A stretch of DNA of 64,000 nucleotides, taken from NCBI RefSeq assembly GCF_014199295.1, contig NZ_JACIJH010000001.1, positions 62,001 to 126,000 on the forward strand, given 5' to 3'. Position 1 is the first letter of the stretch. Each line of letters starts with the position of its first letter. The stretch is from Sphingopyxis panaciterrulae. GTDB taxonomy: Bacteria; Pseudomonadota; Alphaproteobacteria; Sphingomonadales; Sphingomonadaceae. Positions 28,539 through 37,256 of this stretch are shown piece after piece. The position numbers and the translations under genes are program-made. Below the pieces are notes generated by a model, which saw only the letters and a program-made list of their open reading frames with translations, searched no databases and was not told the DNA's origin.

Positions 28539-28907
28539 CTTGGGACGCTTCGCGCCGTACTTCGAACGGCTCTGCTTGCGGTCCTTCACCCCCTGGGTGT
28601 CGAGCACGCCGCGCAGGACGTGATAGCGCACGCCGGGAAGGTCGCGTACACGGCCGCCGCGGATCAGCACAACGCTGTGTTCCTGGAGGTTGTGGCCTTC
28701 GCCGGGGATGTAGGTGATGACTTCGCGCTGGTTGGTCAGGCGGACCTTGGCAACCTTGCGGAGCGCCGAGTTCGGCTTTTTCGGGGTCGTCGTATAGACA
28801 CGGGTGCAAACGCCGCGCTTCTGCGGGTTCGCTTCCATGGCCGGGACCTTGGAGTTCGCCTTTTGCGGCGTCCGGCCCTTGCGGACCAGCTGGTTGATCG
28901 TGGGCAT
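28536..28907 (-). CDS. rpsL: 30S ribosomal protein S12 (uS12), natural Arg at position 88
   Basis: A 123-residue decoding-centre protein. [15 protein letters not shown] starts it and [12 protein letters not shown] contains Lys43, the classical streptomycin position, unchanged. The second one is altered: [13 protein letters not shown] has Arg88 (codon CGC at 28646-28644) where E. coli has Lys. Lys-to-Arg here gives streptomycin resistance in E. coli and Mycobacterium. The ATG at 28907 has AAGGTGA upstream. It leads the str operon. Confidence 0.98.
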   Translation of the reverse strand: MPTINQLVRKGRTPQKANSKVPAMEANPQKRGVCTRVYTTTPKKPNSALRKVAKVRLTNQREVITYIPGEGHNLQEHSVVLIRGGRVRDLPGVRYHVLRGVLDTQGVKDRKQSRSKYGAKRPK

Positions 28908-29136
28908 GAATGCTTCACCTTTTTGTGTCCGCATCCCTCCGTATCCCGGGGGGAGCGAACGGTTACTCTACCGCGGTGGATGAAGCTCCGGCCCTTTCCC
29001 TGAAAAGGCCAACCTTGTAACAGCAAAAGACCCCGGCGGATCGTCATGATCTTCCGGAGGCTCCATCCGCGCCAGCAATGTTCAAGCGCTGTTGTGACTC
29101 GCAAGCCGCGGACATCCGCCGCTTTCGAACCGGGCG

Positions 29137-29165
29137 CCCCTAGCGGCGATTCCCTCGCCGGTCAA
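29137..29165 (-). promoter_or_regulatory. Candidate str operon (rpsL) promoter
   Basis: On the minus strand TTGACC (29165-29160), 17 bp, TAGGGG (29142-29137). It lies in the 305-bp gap 28908-29212 between rpsL and the divergent glycosylase gene, and would give a leader of about 220 nt. No other gene is seen in that gap. Confidence 0.45.
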
Positions 29166-29212
29166 GGGACAAGCGGCTTGCGGCGCGGACGTCCGCTGGA
29201 TAGTCCGAAGCG

Positions 29213-29713
29213 ATGCCGCCCGCCCGCCACACCAGCTTTGCCCCGCATGTTCCGTCCGACGCACGGCTGCTGGTCCTCGGCAGTCTGCCCGGCGCACGGT
29301 CGCTGGCCGAGCGGCGCTATTATGCGCATCCGACCAACCAATTCTGGCGCCTGCTCGGCGCGGCGATCGACCGGCCGCTCGCCGCGCTCGACTATGCGGA
29401 CCGGCTGGACGCGCTCGCCGCGGCGCGGGTCGGCCTGTGGGACGTGATCCGCAGCGCCGCGCGACGCACCAGCAGCGACAGCGATATTCGCGAGGCCGAG
29501 GCGCACGATCTTTCCGAACTGGTCGCAACATTGCCCGATCTTCGCATGATCGCCTTCAACGGCGGCAAGGCCGCGGCGATCGGGCGGCGGCAGATCGGCG
29601 ACCCGCCCGGCATCGCGTTGACCGACCTGCCGTCGAGCAGCGCCGCGAACACCATCGGCTTCGAGGCGAAGCTGGCGCAGTGGCTGACGCTGCGCGAGGC
29701 ACTATCACCCTGA
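29213..29713 (+). CDS. DNA-deoxyinosine (hypoxanthine) glycosylase, UDG family 6
   Basis: Removes deaminated bases, chiefly hypoxanthine, from DNA. The 166-residue protein has the family pattern: LLVLGSLPGARSLAERRYYA at residues 19-38, then HPTNQFWRLLG, and LPSSSAAN near residue 142 in place of the LPSTSPAN loop. It is of the mismatch-specific UDG-like fold. The start at 29213 is the first ATG in frame after the gap. It may be co-transcribed with the HAD gene 44 bp downstream. Confidence 0.8.
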   Translation: MPPARHTSFAPHVPSDARLLVLGSLPGARSLAERRYYAHPTNQFWRLLGAAIDRPLAALDYADRLDALAAARVGLWDVIRSAARRTSSDSDIREAEAHDLSELVATLPDLRMIAFNGGKAAAIGRRQIGDPPGIALTDLPSSSAANTIGFEAKLAQWLTLREALSP

Positions 29714-29757
29714 GCCTACGCTTGCCGCCGGCGCCGCACATCCCTAAGCCCCGCGCC

Positions 29758-30435
29758 ATGGCCCCGCGCATCGACCATATCGAGAACTGGATCTTCGATC
29801 TCGACAACACGCTCTATCCGCCGTCGGCGAAGCTGTTCGACCTGATCGACGACCGCATGGGCGCCTTTATCATGCGGCTGCTGGATGTCGATGCCGTCGA
29901 GGCGCGGCGGGTGCAGAAGCAATATTTCCACGATCACGGCACGACGATGGCGGGGCTGATGCGCCACCATGACGTCGCGCCGGAGGATTTCCTGGCCGAC
30001 GTCCACGCCATCGCGCTCGACCGCATCGCACCCGACGCCCGGCTGCGTGCCGGACTCGCGCGGCTGCCCGGACGGCGACTGATCTTTACCAACGCCGACG
30101 CCGATTATGCCGCGCGGGTGCTCGAGGCGCGCGGGATCGCCGACCTGTTCGACGGCATCTGCGACATCCGCATCACCGCCTATACGCCCAAGCCCGAGGC
30201 CGCAGCCTATGCGACGATGGTCGGCCATCTGCGCGTCGATCCGGCGACGAGCCTGTTCGTCGAGGACATGGCGCGCAACCTGACCCCTGCGAAGGCGCTG
30301 GGGATGACCACCGTGTGGCTGGACAATGGCAGCGAAAGCGGCCATCGCGACCACCGGCCGGAGCATGTCGACTTTCACGTCACCGACATCGCCGACTGGC
30401 TCGACAGCTTGCCTTTACCCTGGGGATTTTCATGA
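29758..30435 (+). CDS. HAD-superfamily pyrimidine 5'-nucleotidase-like phosphatase
   Basis: A 225-residue HAD protein of the Sdt1/YjjG-like group. Motif I is FDLDNTLYP with Asp14 and Asp16; motif II is IFTNAD near residue 114; motif III Lys is in AYTPKPEA; motif IV is FVEDMARNL. It probably dephosphorylates nucleotides or related small phosphates; the exact substrate is not known. The stop overlaps the dapD start as ATGA. Confidence 0.85.
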   Translation: MAPRIDHIENWIFDLDNTLYPPSAKLFDLIDDRMGAFIMRLLDVDAVEARRVQKQYFHDHGTTMAGLMRHHDVAPEDFLADVHAIALDRIAPDARLRAGLARLPGRRLIFTNADADYAARVLEARGIADLFDGICDIRITAYTPKPEAAAYATMVGHLRVDPATSLFVEDMARNLTPAKALGMTTVWLDNGSESGHRDHRPEHVDFHVTDIADWLDSLPLPWGFS

Positions 30436-31274
30436 CGAGTGACCTGCAGACGACGATCGAAGCCGCCTGGGACGCACGCAACACGCTGGGCGTGACGACG
30501 CAGGGACCGGTGCGCGAGGCGGTCGCGGCGGCACTCGCGGGACTCGACGACGGCAGCCTGCGCGTCGCGGAGCGCAACGCGGGCGGCGCGTGGCAGGTCA
30601 ACCAGTGGCTGAAGAAGGCGGTGCTGCTCTCGTTCCGCCTCAACGACATGGCGATCGTCGAGGGCGGCCCCGGCGGTGCGACCTGGTGGGACAAGGTGCC
30701 GTCGAAATTCGCCGGCTGGGGCGAGAACCGCTTCAGGGACGCCGGATTCCGCGCGGTGCCCGGCGCGATCGTCCGCCGCGGCGCGCATATCGGCAAGGGC
30801 GCGGTGTTGATGCCGAGCTTCGTCAACATCGGCGCGCGCGTCGGCGAGGGGGCGATGGTCGACACCTGGGCGACGGTGGGAAGCTGTGCGCAGATCGGCG
30901 CGAACGTCCACCTGTCGGGCGGCGCGGGGATCGGCGGCGTGCTAGAACCGTTGCAGGCCGGGCCGGTGGTCATCGAGGACGGCGCCTTCATCGGCGCGCG
31001 TGCCGAGGTCGCCGAGGGTGTGATCGTGCGCGAGGGCGCGGTGCTGTCGATGGGCGTCTATCTGGGCGCCTCGACCAAGATCGTCGACCGCGCGACCGGC
31101 GAGGTCTTCGTCGGGGAAGTGCCGGCCTATGCCGTGGTTGTTCCGGGATCGCTCCCCGGCAAGCCGCTGCCCGACGGGACGCCTGGGCCGTCGCTCTATT
31201 GCGCGGTGATCGTCAAGCGCGTCGATGCACAGACGCGCGCCAAGACCGCCATCAACGAGTTGCTGCGCGACTAA
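30432..31274 (+). CDS. dapD: 2,3,4,5-tetrahydropyridine-2,6-dicarboxylate N-succinyltransferase
   Basis: Succinylates tetrahydrodipicolinate in the lysine and diaminopimelate pathway. It has 280 residues. The left-handed beta-helix hexapeptide repeats run from about residue 110 to 220 ([52 protein letters not shown]). The N-terminal [18 protein letters not shown] is typical of DapD. The start overlaps the HAD gene. It is convergent with gpmA across a long inverted repeat. Confidence 0.97.
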   Translation: MTSDLQTTIEAAWDARNTLGVTTQGPVREAVAAALAGLDDGSLRVAERNAGGAWQVNQWLKKAVLLSFRLNDMAIVEGGPGGATWWDKVPSKFAGWGENRFRDAGFRAVPGAIVRRGAHIGKGAVLMPSFVNIGARVGEGAMVDTWATVGSCAQIGANVHLSGGAGIGGVLEPLQAGPVVIEDGAFIGARAEVAEGVIVREGAVLSMGVYLGASTKIVDRATGEVFVGEVPAYAVVVPGSLPGKPLPDGTPGPSLYCAVIVKRVDAQTRAKTAINELLRD

Positions 31275-31291
31275 GCTCGAACCAGAATGGC

Positions 31292-31384
31292 GTCATTGCG
31301 AGCCAAGCGAAGCAATCTCCAGCTATCGGGGTGACGATCCGATAGCTGGAGATTGCTTCGTCGCTACGCTCCTCGCAATGACGA
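31292..31384. repeat. Long palindromic repeat between dapD and gpmA
   Basis: Outer arms CGTCATTGCGAG and CTCGCAATGACG, inner arms AGCAATCTCCAGCTATCGG and CCGATAGCTGGAGATTGCT, nearly perfect over 93 bp. It fills the gap between two convergent genes and may act as a bidirectional end. The CGTCATTGCGAG-type motif is widespread in alphaproteobacterial genomes. Confidence 0.85.
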
Positions 31385-31390
31385 AAGAAC

Positions 31391-32077
31391 TCACCGCTCG
31401 CTGAGATAATAGCGCTCGCGCGCCGTCAGGTCGTCGTTCAGATCATAGACGATCGGCTGCCCCGTCGGAATTTCCAGCCCGGTGATGTCGGCGTCCGAAA
31501 TGCCCGAAAGATGCTTGACCAGCGCGCGCAGGCTGTTGCCGTGCGCCGAGATCAGCACCGTCTTGCTGGCCGCGAGTTCGGGCGCGATCGCGCGTTCATA
31601 ATAGGGCAGGACGCGCGCGATCGTATCCTTGAGGCTCTCGGTATCGGGGATCGCGATACCGGCGTAGCGCGGGTCGTTCGACAGATCGTAAGGCGATCCC
31701 GCTTCGAGCGGCGGCGGCGGGGTGTCGAAGCTGCGGCGCCAGATCTTCACCTGTTCGTCGCCGTGCTTCGCCGCGGTCTCGGCCTTGTCGAGCCCGGTGA
31801 GGCCGCCGTAATGCCGCTCGTTGAGGTGCCAGTCCTTGGTCACCGGCAGCCACAGCCGCCCCATCGCCTCGAGCGCGAGGTTCAGCGTCTTGATCGCGCG
31901 CGTCTGCACCGAGGTGAAGCTGGTGTCGGGCGCAATGCCCTTTGCCTTCATCAGCTCGCCCGCCGCCCAGGCCTCCGCCGCGCCCTTTTCGGTGACATCG
32001 ACGTCCCACCAGCCGGTGAAACGGTTCTCGAGATTCCACTGCGACTGGCCATGACGGATGAGGATGAGCTGCGGCAT
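31391..32077 (-). CDS. gpmA: 2,3-bisphosphoglycerate-dependent phosphoglycerate mutase
   Basis: Interconverts 3- and 2-phosphoglycerate in glycolysis. It has 228 residues. The phosphohistidine motif LIRHGQSQWNLENRFTGWWD has His9; NERHYGGLTGLDKAETAAKH follows near residue 86, and the second catalytic histidine is in SAHGNSLRALVKHL near 178. The upstream 196-bp gap is shared with the divergent Hsp20 gene. Confidence 0.97.
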   Translation of the reverse strand: MPQLILIRHGQSQWNLENRFTGWWDVDVTEKGAAEAWAAGELMKAKGIAPDTSFTSVQTRAIKTLNLALEAMGRLWLPVTKDWHLNERHYGGLTGLDKAETAAKHGDEQVKIWRRSFDTPPPPLEAGSPYDLSNDPRYAGIAIPDTESLKDTIARVLPYYERAIAPELAASKTVLISAHGNSLRALVKHLSGISDADITGLEIPTGQPIVYDLNDDLTARERYYLSER

Positions 32078-32152
32078 CGGGAGATCCTTCCTGCGTGGGG
32101 GCGGTGATTCGCCGCCCCCTTAGCGCGGCTTTCGGGGAAGGGCCACCGCCCC

Positions 32153-32180
32153 CTTGAAATGCCCGGGGCCGCACCCAGAT
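32153..32180 (+). promoter_or_regulatory. Heat-shock (sigma-32) promoter of the Hsp20 gene
   Basis: CTTGAAA (32153-32159), preceded by CCCCC, and CCCAGAT (32174-32180) are 14 bp apart. This fits the RpoH consensus CCCTTGAA, 13-17 bp, CCCCAT. The leader to the ATG would be about 87 nt. Confidence 0.75.
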
Positions 32181-32245
32181 TCGCAGCATCCGGCCGCCGC
32201 AACGGGGCCGGACGGAGGCGCCGACGCCATGTCGACGCCCCATGA

Positions 32246-32273
32246 CTTCGCTTTACGAAGGAAGGAATGACCC
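32246..32273 (+). promoter_or_regulatory. Possible RNA-thermometer hairpin before Hsp20
   Basis: CTTCG (32246-32250) can pair with CGAAG (32256-32260), partly hiding the AAGGAAGGA ribosome-binding site; CAT at 32241 may also pair with the ATG at 32267. ROSE-type thermometers control hsp20 genes in other alphaproteobacteria. The fit to the ROSE consensus is only partial. Confidence 0.3.
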
Positions 32274-32729
32274 ATGCGTAACAGTTTCGACTGGACCCCC
32301 TATCGCCGCTCGACCGTCGGTTTCGACCGCCTGTTCGATTTCTTCGAGACGAGCGGTTCGGCGGACAATTATCCGCCCTTCGACATCGAGAAGATCGCCG
32401 ACGACCATTTCCGCATCACGGTGGCGGTCGCGGGCTTCAAGACTGACGAGATCGACATCACCGCGCAGCAGAATATGCTGACCGTCAGCGGCCGCAAGGC
32501 GCCGGCGAAGGAAGGCGAGGAACGCAAGCTGCTCTATAGCGGCATTGCGACACGCGCCTTCGAGCGCCGCTTCCAGCTCGCCGATTTCGTGCGCGTCGAC
32601 CGCGCCGACCTGGGCGACGGCCTGCTGACCATCGACCTGGTGCGCGAAGTGCCCGAGGCGATGAAGCCGCACAAGATCGCGATCGGCGGCGACATGCCGG
32701 CGATCGAAGACAGCAAGAAGGCCGCCTGA
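32274..32729 (+). CDS. Small heat-shock protein Hsp20 (IbpA-like)
   Basis: An ATP-independent holdase that binds unfolding proteins. It has 151 residues. The N-terminus MRNSFDWTPYRRSTVGFDRL is typical of class A rhizobial/alphaproteobacterial Hsp20. The alpha-crystallin domain runs from YPPFDIEKIADDHFRITVAV (about residue 37) to about 135, with GIATRAFERRFQLADFV in the middle. It has a sigma-32-type promoter upstream and a clear terminator downstream. Confidence 0.95.
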   Translation: MRNSFDWTPYRRSTVGFDRLFDFFETSGSADNYPPFDIEKIADDHFRITVAVAGFKTDEIDITAQQNMLTVSGRKAPAKEGEERKLLYSGIATRAFERRFQLADFVRVDRADLGDGLLTIDLVREVPEAMKPHKIAIGGDMPAIEDSKKAA

Positions 32730-32757
32730 CTCCCCTCTCTTTGGGCAGCCTGACGAA

Positions 32758-32788
32758 CGGGGTCCGGTTTCTTCCGGGCCCCGTTTTT
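32758..32788 (+). terminator. Rho-independent terminator of the Hsp20 gene
   Basis: CGGGGTCCGG and CCGGGCCCCG form a 10-bp stem around a 6-base loop, followed by TTTTT. It lies 28 bp past the stop. Confidence 0.9.
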
Positions 32789-32839
32789 GCAGGATGCTTT
32801 CGAGAAGGCGACGATTGGCGAAAGGACGCGCGATTTTGG

Positions 32840-32968
32840 TTCACGCGAAGACGCGAAGAGGACGCGCTTCCCGCGAAGCAGCTTGCCTTTTCGGCGCCGC
32901 GATTCGAGCCGTCGTGAAGAAAATCGGGCCTATCGGCCCGAAGCCTCTTCTTCGCGTCTTCGCGTGAA
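32840..32968. repeat. Palindromic repeat, family E copy 1
   Basis: Arms TTCACGCGAAGACGCGAAGA and TCTTCGCGTCTTCGCGTGAA bound a 129-bp element in the 283-bp gap between the Hsp20 terminator and the peptidase gene. Shorter relatives are at 50092-50164 and 52431-52479. Confidence 0.8.
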
Positions 32969-33012
32969 ACCTCTTCAAAACCGCCGCGCCAAAAGCCGCG
33001 CCGATCCGGCGC

Positions 33013-34122
33013 TCACAACATCTGGTCGAGCGTCGCCAGGCAGGCGTGGGCGAGCAGCTTCGAGCGCTCTGGCGACCAGCCCTGCACCGGGTCGGACAGG
33101 TCGCGATTGTCCTTGAACGGCATTTCGAGCGTCATCGACACCGCGCCGAAGCGTTCGGCGAGCTGGGTCGTCGACATCGTCATGTTCGCCTGGCCCGGTG
33201 CCGAGGATTCGTAGCCGAGTTCGGTCTGGAAATCGGGGGTGTTCGCGGCGAGCGCGGTCTGGAAAGCGAGGAACTTCTCCGTCTGCCCGGCCTTCAGCGA
33301 GGGGATGCCCTCGAAACCGGCGAGGAAGACCGCGGGGATCGCCTCGTCGCCGTGGACGTCCATCGCCCAGTCGACGCCGCTTTCGTCCATCGCATTCCGC
33401 ACGCACAGCACCTCGGGACTGCGTTCGGGCGTCGGATCGTTCCATTCGCGGTTGAGATTCACGCCGGCATAGTTGGTGCGCAGATGGCCGCGCCGCGAGC
33501 CGTCGGGATTCATGTTGGGGACGATATGGAAGCGGCATTTCTGCCGCAGCGAGCGCGCATGGGGATCGGCGGGATCGGTCAGCTTCTCGAGCGCGCCCTC
33601 CATCCACCATTCGGCCATCGATTCGCCCGGATGCTGGCGCGCATAGAGCCAGACCTGCGTGTCGCCCGTCCCCATTTCGATGCAGTCGATCGGCTGGCCT
33701 TCTAGGCTGGTGCCGAGGCAGCGGTGGGACACGCCGTCGCATTCGGCGACCGAGGCGATCAGGTCGTGGTGCCGCTCCATCGAATAGGGCGCGAAATAGG
33801 CGATCCAGAGCAGCGACCCTTCGGCGGTGTGGCGGATAGTCAGCGTGCCCGCCTCATAGCTGGTGTCGAGCCGGAACCAATGGTCGCGGTCGTAGCTTGC
33901 GGCGGCGGCATAGCCGGGCCAGCCGTCGGGATAGGCCGAATCCCCCAGACCCGCGATCGCGAGTTCGAGCGCGTCGCCGGCGGTACAGGCGACGCGGAAG
34001 TGGAACCATTGATAGAAATCCGATTCGCGGTCCTTGCGGATCGAGAGGCGGGCAGTGGTGCCGGCGAGCGACTCCACGACGATATTGCCGCTGTCGAAGG
34101 CGGCGTTGATGCTGATGGTCAT
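33013..34122 (-). CDS. M14-family zinc carboxypeptidase (cytosolic carboxypeptidase-like)
   Basis: A 369-residue protein without a signal peptide. It has the N-terminal beta-rich domain of the AGBL/CCP-like M14 subgroup ([20 protein letters not shown] near residue 40), then the peptidase domain. The zinc site is [19 protein letters not shown] (His and Glu of HxxE) near residue 166, with the third ligand His in [11 protein letters not shown] near 260. A catalytic Glu is in MTLEMPFK near 335. The substrate is unknown. The ATG overlaps the stop of the upstream lipoprotein gene as ATGA. Confidence 0.9.
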   Translation of the reverse strand: MTISINAAFDSGNIVVESLAGTTARLSIRKDRESDFYQWFHFRVACTAGDALELAIAGLGDSAYPDGWPGYAAAASYDRDHWFRLDTSYEAGTLTIRHTAEGSLLWIAYFAPYSMERHHDLIASVAECDGVSHRCLGTSLEGQPIDCIEMGTGDTQVWLYARQHPGESMAEWWMEGALEKLTDPADPHARSLRQKCRFHIVPNMNPDGSRRGHLRTNYAGVNLNREWNDPTPERSPEVLCVRNAMDESGVDWAMDVHGDEAIPAVFLAGFEGIPSLKAGQTEKFLAFQTALAANTPDFQTELGYESSAPGQANMTMSTTQLAERFGAVSMTLEMPFKDNRDLSDPVQGWSPERSKLLAHACLATLDQML

Positions 34123-34751
34123 GGGACGCTGATAGTGCGTCCCGATTCGCCGGGAAAGTCCCTGAATAGGGCTTCGGACAATTTCGCCGCGGCGAGCGAG
34201 GGCTGCGACGCAGGCGCCTTCACCGGCACCGCCGCGATCGCGCGGCCTTCCCACAGCGCCTGGCCGGTCGCGGCATCGTCGATGCGCACGCCGAGCCGAA
34301 GATCCTGCATCTGCCGCGGCCCGCCGCCGAGGTTGATGCCGAGCCCGAGGCCGACCCCCGAGCCATAGCTGCCGGTCGAGCCGCCGACGCCGACCGAGAC
34401 CGGCGAGCGCTTGCCCGGGCCGAGCCGTTCGGCGCGCTCGAAGCCGATCCGCACCCTGAGCGGCGCGGTGCTGGTCGCCGTGCCCTCGGCGGCAACGAGG
34501 CCCTGAAGCTGCAACTGCCGTTCGACCGCAGTGCGATAGCTGTCCCATTCGAGCGACGGCTGAATTCCGCTTGCCGCGCCCGCCGGATCGGCGAGCGGCC
34601 GCGGATCGACGACATAGCGCGTGCCGGGCGCCCAGCCGGCGACGGCAGCGCTGTGGAAGCGGGTCACCTCCACCGGGGGCACGGGAGTGGCGCACGCCGA
34701 AAGGGCGAGCGCAGCGAGGCCGAGCAGGGCGGCGGAACGATGACGCATCAT
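34119..34751 (-). CDS. DUF4136 family lipoprotein
   Basis: A 210-residue lipoprotein: [20 protein letters not shown] has the lipobox LSAC near residue 20. The mature part contains [17 protein letters not shown] and the [20 protein letters not shown] segment that mark DUF4136, with a Gly/Ser-rich middle ([18 protein letters not shown]). A role in the cell envelope is likely but undefined. A second start, one codon later at 34748, is equally possible. It probably shares a transcript with the M14 peptidase. Confidence 0.75.
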   Translation of the reverse strand: MMRHRSAALLGLAALALSACATPVPPVEVTRFHSAAVAGWAPGTRYVVDPRPLADPAGAASGIQPSLEWDSYRTAVERQLQLQGLVAAEGTATSTAPLRVRIGFERAERLGPGKRSPVSVGVGGSTGSYGSGVGLGLGINLGGGPRQMQDLRLGVRIDDAATGQALWEGRAIAAVPVKAPASQPSLAAAKLSEALFRDFPGESGRTISVP

Positions 34752-34819
34752 GCGCGCATGATGCGCCCGCGAAGCTGGCTTGGCAATGAACGGGCCGCGG
34801 GACGGGCCCGCCGCGCCGA

Positions 34820-35479
34820 TCAGCGATAGAAGATATGGTTGTCGATCGCCGCGACCCGCGTCCTGTGCCAGCCGGGCCGGACGTAGCGCGCGTGGAAGAA
34901 GAGCGCGCCGGGCGCCTTGGTCTTCCACATGTCGTCACGAGCGATCTGCGCGACCGCGACGGCGCGCGCCCATTGGCGGCTCGATTCGCGGATGCTGGGC
35001 ATCTTGCCGCCGCGCACGAAGCTGAACTGGCTGCGCTGATGGACGACGCCGCAATAGCTGCTGGGGAAGCGGCCCGATTCGGCGCGGTTGATGATGACAT
35101 GCGCGACCGCGAGCTGGCCGGCGAGCGATTCGCCGCGCGATTCGAAATAGACCGCGCCGGCAAGGCAGCGCAGCTCGGGATCGATCGTCGCCGGCATCGG
35201 CGTCGCATCGACGAGCGCGGCGAGCGTCACGGGCGCCGGTTCCGGCGCTTCGGGCTCGGTCTGGTCGATGCTGTCGGGAGTGGGGGGGGCGACCGGAGCG
35301 TCGGTCGAGAGATCCGCCGTTTCCGCCTTCATCGGCGTTTCGGCGCCGGGAAGCTGGATCACGGGGGTGTTGGCGTCGGCGCCAAGATCGGTTGCGAAAC
35401 CAGGTTCGGCCAGCAGCAGCGTCGCGGCAACGGTCAGGCCCACGGCAGCCACGCTGGCGGCGTTCAAGATACGACTCAT
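34820..35479 (-). CDS. Cell-wall hydrolase, SleB/CwlJ family
   Basis: A 219-residue exported protein. A signal peptide (hydrophobic [14 protein letters not shown], cleavage near residue 29) is followed by a Pro/Asp/Glu-rich linker to about residue 90. The hydrolase domain has [20 protein letters not shown] near residue 102, with the catalytic Glu, then [20 protein letters not shown] and QFSFVRGGK. Such proteins cleave peptidoglycan; in non-sporing bacteria they probably remodel the wall. A TTG start at 35491 is an alternative. Confidence 0.9.
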   Translation of the reverse strand: MSRILNAASVAAVGLTVAATLLLAEPGFATDLGADANTPVIQLPGAETPMKAETADLSTDAPVAPPTPDSIDQTEPEAPEPAPVTLAALVDATPMPATIDPELRCLAGAVYFESRGESLAGQLAVAHVIINRAESGRFPSSYCGVVHQRSQFSFVRGGKMPSIRESSRQWARAVAVAQIARDDMWKTKAPGALFFHARYVRPGWHRTRVAAIDNHIFYR

Positions 35480-35671
35480 ATGATCCGTCAAAAGGGCGGC
35501 TGATGAACCGGAACTTCAGAACAGACGGGGGCTATGCTGTATGCCGCCTGCGGTCATCATCCGACTGCGTGTCCGAACCGTTTGCCCGGATCGCCGGAAA
35601 ACCGGCAAGAATCCGCGGAACGACCTACGCGTTGATTGCTGGCGCGCGACCTATTGTGCGCCGCAACAATG

Positions 35672-36010
35672 TCAAGCAAGCAATCCCCATTCGGCGACGA
35701 GTTGTGGCGCGTTCGCGATATCCAGTTCAACGATCCACAGGTCGGGATCGGCGATTCGGCGCCGTTCGACATAGGCGGCGCGGGTCGCGGCATCGGCCGA
35801 TTCATCGGGGCCGACCGCTTCCCACAAATAGCCGCCGGTCAGCGCGAATCGCCGCTCGAGCAGCGGGCCGGACGCGCCCCGATCGCTGCACTGAACGAGG
35901 ATGGCGCCCGCGTCGGCATCGCCCGAGGCGAGAATAGCCGCAAAGCCGCCTGCGGCTTCGGCGCGGCGAATCAACAGGTCGACGAGGAAACGGCCCTGGA
36001 GCCGTGTCAT
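35672..36010 (-). CDS. DUF1491 family protein
   Basis: A 112-residue soluble protein of unknown function. The family pattern is visible: an N-terminal LVDLLIRRAEAAGGFAAIL, GDADAGAILVQ near residue 30, and a DPDLWIVELDI segment near 88. It is 6 bp from ptsN on the same strand and probably co-transcribed with it. The 192-bp gap before it (35480-35671) holds no gene that I can support. Confidence 0.7.
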   Translation of the reverse strand: MTRLQGRFLVDLLIRRAEAAGGFAAILASGDADAGAILVQCSDRGASGPLLERRFALTGGYLWEAVGPDESADAATRAAYVERRRIADPDLWIVELDIANAPQLVAEWGLLA

Positions 36011-36016
36011 GGAATC

Positions 36017-36481
36017 CTACGCGGCGTCACGCGTTTCGGTGTCGGCGAGCAGCGCATAGAGCGCCTCGTCGTTCTTCGCGCCGCGCAGCCGCTCGGCCAC
36101 CGCCTCGTTGCGCAGCATCCGCGATACGCCGGCGAGCGCCTTCAGATGGTCGGCGCCCGCGTCGAGCGGCGAGAGGAGGACGAACAGCAGGTCGACCGGG
36201 AGCCCGTCGACCGCCTGGAAATCGATCGGCCGCGCGAGTTGGAGGAACAGGCCTCGCACCCCGGCAAGGTCGGAAAGCTTGGCATGGGGCAGGGCGATGC
36301 CGCGCCCGAATCCCGTCGAGCCGAGCCGTTCGCGTTCGAGCAGTGCTTCGGCCACCTCGCCCGAATCGAGACCGAGCGAGCGCGCCGCCAGGTCGCCGAC
36401 ATAAGGAAAGAGCGCCTTCTTCGAATCGATCGGAACGTGCGCACGCACAGTCGCGGGGTAGAGAAGAGAGGATAGGTTCAT
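36017..36481 (-). CDS. ptsN: Nitrogen-PTS enzyme IIA (EIIA-Ntr)
   Basis: The last phosphate carrier of the nitrogen-related phosphotransferase relay, which regulates transport and stress rather than moving sugar. It has 154 residues. The phosphorylated His66 lies in GFGRGIALPHAKL. RPIDFQAVDGLPVDLLFVLL and AGADHLKALAGVSRMLRN are typical. The ATG at 36481 fits the usual EIIA start; the frame is open further upstream without family similarity. It follows hpf, a classical neighbour. Confidence 0.95.
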   Translation of the reverse strand: MNLSSLLYPATVRAHVPIDSKKALFPYVGDLAARSLGLDSGEVAEALLERERLGSTGFGRGIALPHAKLSDLAGVRGLFLQLARPIDFQAVDGLPVDLLFVLLSPLDAGADHLKALAGVSRMLRNEAVAERLRGAKNDEALYALLADTETRDAA

Positions 36482-36636
36482 CGGTCTGGTCAAATCTGTA
36501 AAACGCCGGGCCCGCCGCGCAGGGCCAAAGGCTTTTCGCGGTCGGTCGCGGATCGGTTCTGCTGCTTCCCCGCCATCCCGGCTCGGGGCATTGATGGGCG
36601 CGGCCCTTAGGCCGGATGGCGGAGAAAATCCAGCCC

Positions 36637-37209
36637 CTATTGCGGCTCGACCCAACCGATGGTGCCGTCATGGCGACGATAGACCATATTATGTGCGCCG
36701 GTCCTGCTGTTGACGAAGAGCAGCGCGTTGGTGTCGCGCAGGTCGAGCATCATCACCGCGTCGGACACGCTGGTAGTCGGGACGTCGACCCGCGTTTCGG
36801 CGACGATTGCCGGCGCGTCGCCCGCTTCCTCCTCCTCATTGCCCGCGTCGAAGACGATATAGCTCGCATTGGCCTGAATCTCGTCCAGCGTCGCCGACGG
36901 TTGACTCGGGCTGCTCTTGTCCTTCAGGCGCCGCATATAGCGTCGAAGCTGTTTGTCGATGCGCTCGGCGGCCGCCTCGAAGGCGACGTGCGCATCCTGC
37001 GCCTGGCCATGGCCCTTGAGCACGAGCCCTTGCATCACATGCGCGACGATATCGCACTGGAAGCTATCGTGCGGTCCCTTTCCGAAGACCGCGTGCGCGC
37101 CGATCGCGCGCGAGAAATATTTGTCGGCAATCGCGTTCATCCGGTCCGACACATGCGCCTGAAGCGCTTCGCCGGTTTCGATCTGGTGGCCAGAGACGCG
37201 GATTTCCAT
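36637..37209 (-). CDS. hpf: Long-form ribosome hibernation promoting factor
   Basis: Dimerises and silences 70S ribosomes in stationary phase. It has 190 residues, the long form. The N-terminal S30AE domain (MEIRVSGHQIETGEALQAHV to about residue 95) is joined by a Ser/Pro/acidic linker to the C-terminal dimerisation domain (SVSDAVMMLDLRDTNALLFV and RTGAHNMVYRRHDGTIGWVE). It is upstream of ptsN; rpoN, often found in this cluster, is absent. Confidence 0.95.
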   Translation of the reverse strand: MEIRVSGHQIETGEALQAHVSDRMNAIADKYFSRAIGAHAVFGKGPHDSFQCDIVAHVMQGLVLKGHGQAQDAHVAFEAAAERIDKQLRRYMRRLKDKSSPSQPSATLDEIQANASYIVFDAGNEEEEAGDAPAIVAETRVDVPTTSVSDAVMMLDLRDTNALLFVNSRTGAHNMVYRRHDGTIGWVEPQ

Positions 37210-37256
37210 TTGTCTTCTCCTTCCAGGGTCTCGTGAGCGGCGGCCTCAGGCTGCCG

